Part shown: one piece after another, positions 55,801 to 64,000 of the stretch | How the letters are laid out: each line of letters opens with the position of its first letter | Numbering within the stretch: the first letter of the stretch is position 1 | Assembly (NCBI RefSeq): GCF_027943255.1 | Contig: NC_072895.1 | Coordinates: 83,392,001 to 83,456,000 of the forward strand | Source: Anastrepha obliqua | Lineage: Eukaryota; Arthropoda; Insecta; Diptera; Tephritidae | DNA length: 64,000 nucleotides | Direction of reading: 5' to 3' | Program-made: the position numbers and the translations under genes | The notes under the pieces: generated by a model | Told to the model about the DNA's origin: nothing | The model's input: only the letters and a program-made list of their open reading frames with translations | Databases searched by the model: none

Positions 55801-57305
55801 TTTCCAACGGCGTAGAAAATGTTAAAATCGGTGCAGTAGTGTTTGAGTGACTCTATTTCAAAGAAATGCTCTAAGTGTTTATTTATGCAGAAATATCAAC
55901 TCGCATATGTACCCGTTTTTAGTGCCTAACAAAATCCAACTAACAAAATTGCCAATGCATAAATAACCTTTTTGAGTAAATGCAGCACTCTGCGTATACG
56001 TAACTTTTTGCGCTAAAATGCTGACCAAAAATACGAACTTATTGTTAGCCAGCTTCATTTGGAAAGTTCGCTTACAAATGGCGTTCTTTGGACTTAATAA
56101 AACTTTATTGATGCGCGTGCTTCTTATTATACCAGCATTTATACACATACATTCATACTTACATATATACATACATACATTTTATACATACAATTGCAAA
56201 TGATCCACATTCTAAGCGCATCGAAGAAAAGCAAGAAAAATGATAGCAATATCGTCGACAAGTTACTCCAATGCCTTGCTACCTTCGTACCCACTTCCTA
56301 CCCACTCTGCAGTGAAGGACCTTGTCGACAGGTGTAAAAAGCCGACAAGTACATCCAACTTAATGTTTTAATGCCAGTATTTGTGCAACACGGCTAAAAC
56401 GCCAATGAAATGAAATTGCACTAAAAAGTGTGCAGCATAAAAAATGGTACTTTAAGTAGCAAAGTAATTAATTTTGCATTTAATCCGACTACTATTCGCA
56501 CGCGCTTTAATTTCCACGTCAGCTGCATTCCCCGCGCTCCGTTTGACTCAGCACAGCTCAGGTTATTCATTTTGTGCTGCAGAATTTTGCGTTCACTTGG
56601 CCGCGTCATCCCAGTTATTGCTATATGCAACCTCATATACATATTTTATACATTTTTCAACATTAAAATGCATTATGCAAGTTACTGCGAGGATGGTTGA
56701 AAATTTATTTCCTTTCCTCTTTTTACTTGACATCGACTTGCTTCTCGTTTGCTAAATATATTTACTTATATATGTACATATGTATGTATGCACTTTTGGT
56801 TAATGGGTGTCAAAGTATCAGCATTCGCCTGTAATAAATCGTCACATACTTTTTATTCCTAGTGGACTCGATACTTAGCATCTGCTGCTCATAATTGTGA
56901 TTTTACGCTTTAATTTTACGGCCAACGAATTATTAATTGCCACTACTGAAATATAAAGTAGATTTTCGCAACCACACCATTTATCTCTTTAACTTCGCTT
57001 GAGCGGGTGTATATCATCAGTTCGAAAGATGAGAATCTCAACAGCACTCCTGGCATGCGAGTTGAAAATAATAGAAGCATTTTTATCACAACAAACAAAG
57101 CAGCTGCTAAGTAAGCAACGCCGTACCTCATGAAGCATTTCTGCAATGAAGAATATTTTTGAAAAAACTATCTGTCAATTGGAGTAGAAGTTAAGCTCCG
57201 CAGCTATTATAAAAAACGCTACAAACTTAGGGACAAACTCGGCGTAAATCGGTCAAGATCGTAAGTACTATTTTTCTTCTTCTTACGTGTCACCAAAACC
57301 ATTTT
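55801..57305. other. No gene recognised
   Basis: Short TACATA-type tracts near 56150 and 56775. No domain in the overlapping frames at 56420-56755. Confidence 0.35.
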
Positions 57306-57576
57306 TGGCCTCGGTCAGTTTCTTTTTTTTCTATGAATTCCTGTGAATCTGCCCCTACGACGGCTGCCTTGAAGATTCCAGTAGATGGCACTGCGAATGA
57401 TGTGGGTATGGTCTCTTCTTAACATATCCCCGAGACACCCCAATTTCCTCTTCAGGATTTCCGGGCGCATTGGTGTCGGGCCAGAAAATTCTAAATATTT
57501 TACAGAGGCTACGATTGGTTCCAACCTGCGCCGTTTGGAATGCAGAGAATGCTAAATTCCAAGTTTCGCAACCGTA

Positions 57577-58841
57577 TGTGAGCAAAAAGTAAGGGGAATT
57601 TATTTGTCAAACTTCGCGGGATTAAAATTTCGCTCTAGTTATTTTTTTTCATGAGTTGGCAGCACTGTTAATAACATCTGGGCCAACTTTCATGTGAATG
57701 TCATTATCAGTAATATATTTACGCTTGTGCTTACCAAACGACCAAGAGTGCATTTTTCGACTTTTTTTTGCGAAATGAAATTTCGGCTGCGGAAACGTTT
57801 AGCATGTTGCAGAAGGCATTTGGTGATTTGACCATGTCGCAGAAAAATGTTTATAAGTGGTATAAAGACTTCAAAGAGGGTCGAGAACGTGTTGATGACT
57901 TGGAGCGCTCCGAACGACCATCGACGTCAACAGATGACCAACACGTCAATAAAGTGAAGGAGTTAGTGCTCAAAAATCATCGGTTGACTGTTAAAGACCT
58001 TACTGATATGATCGGAATATCAGAAGGATCTGTGAAAACCATTTTGAAAGACCATTTGGGCCTACGAAAAGTCAAATCTCGTTTGGTACCGAAAACTCTC
58101 AATTTCTTGGAAAAAAGTCGTCGCGTTGATGTGTGTGAAACAATGCTTTCAGACTATCAGAACAAGCTCAAATGCATCATTACGTGAGATGAGACTTGGA
58201 TTTATGCTTACGACCCTGAAACAACCGACCAATCAAGCGAATATCGTGCTAAAGGCGAGGCCAGACCGAAAAGAGCACGTCAAAGTCGTTCAAAAATAAA
58301 GGTCATGATAACAGTTTTTTTCGATTTTCGTGGTGTGGTGCACTATGAATTCCTTCCACCTGGCCAAACTGTTAATAAGGAATATTATTTGAGCGTTGTG
58401 TGTCGTTTACGTGAAGCAATTCGTCTAAAAAGACCAGAATTATGGGCCAACAACTCTTGGTTTTTGCATCACGATAATGCACCGTTTCACACTGTACTCG
58501 TTCTTCGTGACCATTTCGCCAAAAATTCTACGCATATCGTTCCGCAACCACCGTATTCACCTGATTTGGCTCCGTGTGACTTCTGGCTATTCCCAAAACT
58601 CAAGAGACCACTCCGGGGAACGCGTTACGAGTCGATTGAGGAGATAAAAGCTGAATCGAAGAAGGTGCTAATGGCTATACCGGAAATGGACTATTTGGCA
58701 TGTTTCGGGGATTGGAAAAATCGTTGGCATAAGTGTATTTCATCGAGAGGGGATTATTTTGAAGGGGATGAAATTGATTTACAAGAATAAATAAAGATTT
58801 TTCATTTTACAACCAAATTCACCTTACTTTTTGCCCACAGG
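57577..58841 (+). mobile_element. Mariner (DD34D) nested in an RTE LINE
   Basis: Ends share GCAAAAAGTAAGG(G/T)GAATTT (57582 on; complement at about 58815-58834), preceded by TGTGA at the left and CCTGTGG at the right complement. The left end seems to lack two bases. TA flanks both sides (57575-57576; 58842-58843 or 58844-58845 in TATA). Length about 1265 bp. It lies in reverse orientation to the LINE that it interrupts. Confidence 0.8.
57768..58790 (+). pseudogene. Mariner (DD34D) transposase, one stop, start codon unclear
   Basis: The frame is open from the T run at about 57760 to the stop at 58788-58790 except for TGA at 58185-58187. It holds LRNEISAAETFSMLQKAFGD and DERSxRPSTS-like text, LTVKDLTDMIGISEGSVKTI, then DETWIYAYDPETTDQSSEYR (TGA replaces the glycine of TGDETW, the aspartate itself remains), WFLHHDNAPFHTVLVLRDHF and PYSPDLAPCDFWLFPKLKRP. 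Spacing is DD34D and the C-terminus (GDYFEGDEIDLQE) is complete. No ATG in phase is seen before 57768, so the start is lost or shifted in the T run. Same family as 22560-23534. Confidence 0.88.
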
Positions 58842-59939
58842 TATATAGGAGTGGACCTTACGTTTTAAGTTAAATATTTTTATTTTTGTGCGCCGTGTGA
58901 TAATCGTAGAGCTCCACACAGCATTTAGAGCACCGAAAGCTTACTTCGTTTTTTTTTATACGGTTCTCGATGTCTTCTCATGAGCCGCCATTGGCAGAGT
59001 ATTATCCCCCAATAGCAAAAAGAGTCCAAGTCTTCGAGCTCAGCGATACTGATTTGGAATTTTTGCGAGTAGCTAGTGTTTACACACACCATCGGCAGTT
59101 GGTGCTACCAACGTTAGTTATTTTAGTTATTACCACAAACATCGTTAGCGTAAAAAAGATCTTTGAGCCGTCTATTAAGCCCCCATGTTATTCTAGCTTT
59201 GCTGATCACGACGACCAAAATAATGTTAAAGAGTAGAGGTGATAGGACGCAGCCTTGTCGGATTCCAGTAGTGACTGGTGGACAACCACTCAGTTCCTTT
59301 CTATGCAAGATGCGACAGTTAGCGTTGGTGTATAATGCTAGGATTAGCTCGATTGGGAGTTTTCGTACACCTTTACATGCCAGTGCATTCCAAATCGCAT
59401 AATGATCAAGAGTATCGAATGCATTTTGAAAATCGATGAAGATAAGGTAGAAAGGAGATCGCCATTTTACCGACTGCTCCACTATTACTCCAAGCCTGTT
59501 GACGTGATCAACGCGGGAGCGGCCCGTTTGGAAGAATGCTTGTTCCGATTTATCTTCAGAGCGCTCGATATGTGATTGTTGCTTATTTGAGCAATTATTT
59601 TGTCCACCAAGCTCAGAAGAGTTATTCCCCGCCAGTTCTCACATTCTGACAGATCTCCTTTCTTACGAAGATTGATGATGACACCTTTCTTCGACTCTAC
59701 GAGCAGCTCTTCTTTATCCCAAAAGTTCTCAATTATCGAGCTCATTAGGCACGCATTGGTTCTGCCTTTAAGAGTTCAGGTGCAATATTGTCAAGTTCTG
59801 CTGCTATGTTGCTTTTAAGTGTTTTTTTGCAATTATTATTGAGTTGCTTTTATGGTGTTTTTTTTAATTTTTTTATAGCTATTTTGTTGCATATGTAGAG
59901 TTTCGATCATCGTCCAATTAGCCATTTCAGTTTTGTTAT

Positions 59940-60495
59940 TTCCTTGTAAGTTTTATATGCTCCTTGAATTAAAGCTTCACATCGAGCGTTGTGCCAAGGT
60001 ATTTTGCAGTGTTGCATGTGGTATTGCGGTACCTAGCAGTGATTCACGGTTGGTGAAGTTTACTTGAACTTACTTGGTATTGTTCAATTTTACGCGCCAA
60101 GTCTTCGTCCATTGTTCAATAGAGTTCTTTGCAATTTGAAGTTTGTCTGCAGCTTCTTCAGCATTTTTCCTAGTTGCTGGGATGGCAGTTTCATCGGCGA
60201 AAGTGGCGGTCGGGGGTATCGGCAAGTCTCAGGTGTATACAAGGCATATAAATGAACCAAGATTACTTCCTTACACCATAGCAGCATTTATTTGTTCAAG
60301 GTTAGAGTATTCATTTCCTTGTTTAACGCAAAAATGGCATTCGGTCAGATACGACTTTAGGAGGACGCAAACCTCATTTGGGACGCAGGTTTTAAGTTTG
60401 TTATTTAAGCCGTCATACCAAACCTTGTAGAAAGCTTGGTCGATGTTCGAGAACTCTGCTGAGCACACGTTATTCTGTCCAAAAAAGTTTTCCAT
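59940..60495 (-). pseudogene. Jockey-type LINE reverse transcriptase fragment
   Basis: The minus-strand frame from 60495 reads CSAEFSNIDQAFYKVWYDGL, NNKLKTCVPNEVCVLLKSYL and CHFCVKQGNEYSNLEQINAA, which is the motif A to motif B region of Jockey LINEs. In other frames LPIPPTATFADETAI, QIAKNSIEQWTKTWRVKLNN and VQVNFTNRESLLG follow. The motif A aspartate is Asn (FSNI for FLDI) and the FADD motif reads FADE, so the enzyme is dead. Stops and frameshifts occur at about 60270 and beyond. Confidence 0.75.
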
Positions 60496-62234
60496 TTCCC
60501 CTGTAGTTCAGTGATCGATCGTTGAGTGCTTACAGCAAAAGCCAAGGGAACAAATTTGTACGTTCGATAATTGGTGATGTTGGAAAAATTTAAAATTATG
60601 CGAACATGAAAAACTGAGTATGCAGAATGACTACATAGCCGTAATTTCACGTGCATATAAATAAAAGCAACAACAACAACACAAATATTATGTAAGGGGG
60701 AAAAAACTCACGTTCGCGAGTGATTCAAATTTAATTTAAAAAGAGTCTAAATAATTTTAAAAACTTCAATGCACAACATTCCAAAATTAATTAAATTGAA
60801 AATTGGCTCAGGATCGCTGATATCGCCGTTTGAACTGCTGATCGCAAAAGCCACTTATGTTTTTGTCCCTTGTGAGTGCCTCGGTTTTTTTTTTAATTTA
60901 TTCCGTAAATCAACTTTAGCGCTAATTATTGAACTGAGTAAAATCTATAAGTTGAGCCTATGGTCAAAGTGAAAGAAAACTTCAGATTACGTTTTTTTTT
61001 TTAAGTTAGACAAAGTACGATTGTCACTTTCGACATGATGGTAATTCCCATATGCGAAATCGACAGAAGATGTGGGAGTGTCAACAGATTGCGAATTACA
61101 CACGAAAAAATAATATTAATTATGACGATGCGTCTCTAACTGCAAAAAGCTCGTAAAAATAATACCATTAAGTTGCAACCAGAAATACTCAAACAATATT
61201 GTAACTGCAGTTATTCTCCTTGTTGTTGTTGGCCTACAAAGTACAGTTTATTTGCTGGCGCTGCCACTTGCGTGCACCCACAATTGGCCCGATAAAATTT
61301 CCATATGCCAATAATGTGGGTGAGCGGCAAATGGAGCAACTGCGACCAACCAGCCAGCCAGCCAGCCAACCAGCCAACCATCCACCATTCGTTCGTCCGT
61401 CCGTCCATTCAGCCGACCAGCTGTCAGACAGCAACACAATCAGAACCAATGTGCAACGCAATTAATTGTGATTGCCGCAGCCAATGTTGCTGCCCTGCGG
61501 TTTTTGCCACTATTGATATTTGTTTTATATTTGCTGTCGTTATTGCTACTTTATTGTTGTTGTTGCTGTGGGCTCTTTTGATGATGCTGATGTTTTTCTC
61601 TTCAATGCCACAATTGTTATGGTTTTTACTTTCGAAAATGTAAAATGTTGTTGTTTTTGAGTGTTTTTTTTTGTCTTCTTTTGCCCACAATTAAATTTCA
61701 TTTGCCAATTACAACAATTTGCCACACCACACTCGCTTCCAATGCAAATCACACTGGCACACACACATACACACCGCCAGTTTCCCACTCACTTAAAGTC
61801 TTCAATTGAGTGGCACTGATTCTGGTAAAGTGGCATTGGTATTGAGACCGGATGCGGATGTGGCATTTCAGTAGCATTTTCAGTTCACGATTGAATTGTT
61901 CAATATGTGGCACTACAGTCACTGTGTGTTGTGCGGCGCGGAGTGCCAGTGTAGTCAATTTAAAATTCCACCACAATGGTAGCGAAAATACGCATCAGCT
62001 AGGCGGAAGCGTGTTTAAGTATGCGCTAGAAGAGGGAGTGGCAGTGGCCGTGGTAGGGGATGGTAGCGTACTTTTGCAGCTGTGGATGTGGCTTTTTTTA
62101 AAATAGTTACAGTCTTGTTTTCGGTAATTTGCTGTTGGCAGCCAATTCTCAACAGCCGCGCTCATTTAAAATGATTTCAAGTGCATACATTAACATGCAG
62201 GCAAATTAAAAAATGCTCATCGATTTACGTGTTT
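60496..62234. other. No gene; CCAG and GTCC microsatellite at about 61350-61410
   Basis: (CAGC)n-like CCAGCCAGCCAGCCAGCC followed by AACC, then TTCGTTCGTCCGTCCGTCC. A (TTG)n run lies near 61555. Frames at 61208-61690 on both strands come from these repeats. Region character is host intergenic. Confidence 0.4.
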
Positions 62235-62820
62235 ATTAGGGTGGCACGACTCAAATCAAAAACGAAATGAGTCTCCTAATGAGTCATGAAATTCAATGGA
62301 GAATCTGTCCTGCCAACAAGTGCTACTTTGGCCTAAATAGGCAATTGAGTACTAAGGTCCTCTCTCAACGAACAAAACTAACACTCTACAAGGCTCTCAT
62401 CATGCCTGTCCTAACGTGTGGCGCCGAAGCGTGGACGATGACAACATCCGATGAAGCGACGCTTGGAGTGTTTAAAAGAAAGATTCTGCGCAAGATTTTG
62501 GACCTTTGCACGTAAGTGATGGCAAGTATCGCAGGCGATGGAACGATGAGGTGTATGAGCTTTACAACGACATATACATAGCGCAGCGAATAAATGTCCA
62601 GCGGCTACATTGGCTGGGTCATGTCGTCCGAATGGATACAAACGCTCCGGCCCTGAAAGTATTCGATGTGGTACCAGCTGGTGGTAGCAGATGAAGAGGT
62701 AGACCTCGTCTGCGTTGGAAAGATCAGGTGGAGAAGGACTTGGCTCAATTGGTGGTTCCAACTGACGCCGATTAGCATTGGAAAGAAACAACTGGCGCGT
62801 GTGGTTAAACTCGGCTGAAT
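62235..62820 (+). pseudogene. LINE C-terminal fragment (RTE/CR1-like)
   Basis: The first frame (to 62515) reads HEIQWRICPANKCYFGLNRQ, LSTKVLSQRTKLTLYKALIM and PVLTCGAEAWTMTTSDEATL, then FKRKILRKI. A frameshift near 62510 leads to GKYRRRWNDEVYELYNDIYI, AQRINVQRLHWLGHVVRMDT and, past a stop at 62692-62694, GRPRLRWKDQVEKDL. It is the same ordered C-terminal layout as 9670-10060 and 10085-10399, best preserved here. The rest of the LINE is missing. Confidence 0.8.
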
Positions 62821-62879
62821 CGTAACTCGTAAGCGGTTATCGTGCCTTAACCTACCCTCATTACTTTTTTTGCTTTCCT

Positions 62880-63240
62880 CGTAATAATGAAAAATGTTCA
62901 CCTTGAAAATCAAAACAGTTCTACATGCGCTTGAACCAATTTTCAAAGCATTTTTGCCCCTCAGAAGTGGATACCTCCAAAACGAGCTGTTTAAAGTCGT
63001 CAATAGCTTTTTCATGCGTTGCAAAACGCCGACCTCTAATTCAGATGTTCGGGAACAAAAAGAAATCATTAGGCGAACCCATTAATGAGTGAGAGCTCGC
63101 ATTGTCTTGGTGAAGAGTGATTCATTTCGGCGGTTGGCTCTCCTTAATTTTGCGAAATTTTCTGGAAAAAACTTTATTGTTTACTACTTAGAATTGACTA
63201 TTTAAGTTTCTATATGACCAGCTTCTGGAAAAAATATGGT
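62880..63240 (-). pseudogene. Mariner (DD34D) transposase C-terminal remnant
   Basis: The minus strand reads PNDFFLFPNI (third catalytic block), stop, IRGRRFATHEKAIDDFKQLV, LEVSTSEGQKCFENWFKRM, stop, NCFDFQGEHF. This follows the C-terminus of the mariner at 54211-55271 (PNDFFLFPYVKNKLRGQRFS, CFDNWFKRMQKCIDLHGEYF) block by block. It sits directly beside a LINE end. A FTKTMRAL-like HQDNASSH region is only faintly visible upstream. Confidence 0.65.
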
Positions 63241-64000
63241 GCGATGAATTTTTCAACTCACTCAAAAGAGAATAAATAAAGCTCGTAAGTAAAAACGTTG
63301 TATGCAAATTTGTGCCAAAAAATCTCAACCTTTTCGGTAAAAATATCGAATCATAGCTCGTCACACGTAGTTCTGCAAAGACAACCATGTTAAAAGGCAA
63401 CACTCGTAAAACAAAAATATAGCCTACAATTTTGATAAAGAAAAGACCAGATAAATACATTCTGTTAGCCATGAACTCTTTTCACCACCTATTTGTTTGA
63501 GTTTTCAACATTTACGACTTTCCAGTGGCTACAATTAACATTGTTTTTGAAATTCACATGGACTCTTTGTCTTTTAATGCAAAAACAAATTCCAGTCATA
63601 TTCCTTTTCTAAAGTTTTTTAGTAAAATGTGGAAAAAGTGAGGTACGAGATGAATACCTCTATTCGCATTTCATTCATTTATGAAACTATACCGGCATTG
63701 AAGAATATTACGCTCTTTCTGACTATCTCACAGAGCAACCGTACCTGTAACTAGCAATAAATCGTTGTTTTATTGGTGCTCTGGTACATTCTCTCCACAT
63801 AACGAATGCGCGACATTTTGTTTTTTTTCTGTATGGGAGATAACAACCAACACCGTCAGAAAATAGAAATTTTGAGTGACTTCAAACTTGCACTTTATCT
63901 AATATTTATCTACATCTCTAAAAATTCTCATTAAAAACGTGAGATTGTGTTGAAAATATATTGTTTTTTTTTTAATTTGCATAAAATTTCAAATCCAGAT
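63241..64000. other. No gene recognised
   Basis: AT-rich, no supported frame to the end of the window. Confidence 0.35.

Larger units (their letters stand above)
57310..59745 (-). pseudogene. RTE-type LINE reverse transcriptase, split by a mariner
   Basis: From 59745 the minus strand gives VIINLRKKGDLSECENWRGI, then FYLIFIDFQNAFDTLDHYAI (motif A with the catalytic D), GIRQGCVLSPLLFNI (motif B) and LFYANDVCG (motif C, where YADD has become YAND). Further on, ANGGSEEDIENRIKK-like text and SSTIITRRTKIKIFN lead to 58844. After the mariner, 57576-57310 gives YGCETWNLAFSAFQTAQVGT, NRSLCKIFRIFWPDTN and then, in other frames, GRRGRFTG-like text. Removing the mariner and one TA makes the coding text run on in frame from KVHS to YGCETW. 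Multiple stops. The C-terminus is as in 11888-12335. Confidence 0.85.

Noticed and set aside
61208..61465. Frames with S-Q-P-A-N or G-W-L-A repeats on both strands
   Set aside because: Products of the CCAG/GTCC microsatellite.
1..64000. CRISPR array, bacterial operon or prophage
   Set aside because: No regularly spaced short repeats with unique spacers, and gene structure is eukaryotic throughout.

Overview
This window looks like dipteran nuclear DNA, most probably from a tephritid fruit fly. It is AT-rich, has no bacterial-style gene packing, carries tRNA-headed SINE copies, and is filled with Tc1/mariner elements. At least four of these are of the DD41D kind, the rosa group known from tephritids. 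Species assignment is inference; no database was searched. Only one short stretch (19696-19880, minus) looks like an exon of a host gene. Almost everything else recognisable is a transposable element or its remains.

Layout. 1-6152: a PIF/Harbinger scrap, a DD41D mariner (2409-3364), a dead DD34D mariner and a LINE RNase H tail. 7655-12335: a SINE, a deleted DD41D mariner (7933-8849) and several non-LTR 3' ends. One of these LINEs is split by a 1.2 kb element of unknown family (10401-11580); a second copy of that element with a 9-bp target duplication lies at 15955-17147. 17173-23534: two long DD41D copies, a hairpin repeat and a DD34D mariner. 24365-27719: mariner and LINE remnants, a fragment of an unnamed repeated gene family, and a fifth probable DD41D copy. 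27722-36268: mostly featureless, with SINE pieces, an approximately 125-bp tandem repeat and a hexanucleotide tract. 36271-38579: a cecropia-type mariner whose last codon is split by a 1029-bp Helitron. 42309-46111: a complete Transib-like element encoding a RAG1-related transposase broken by a single stop. 46431-51300: mariner, Tc1 and Harbinger remains; the Harbinger keeps a 56-nt intron and a convergent Myb-like second gene. 53744-55800: a second array of the 125-bp repeat, split by a 1.3 kb mariner. 57310-59745: an RTE-type LINE split by a mariner. 59940-63240: Jockey-type reverse transcriptase, another LINE 3' end and a mariner tail.

No transposase here is fully intact. The closest are the Transib-like gene (one in-frame TAG), the mariner at 57577-58841 (one stop in the part examined, but no clear start codon) and the DD41D element at 21127-22431 (one frameshift). 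The elements do not form a pathway together. Their nesting gives a relative insertion history: the LINE, mariner, and satellite-like arrays are older than the mariner, Helitron and 1.2 kb elements that interrupt them.
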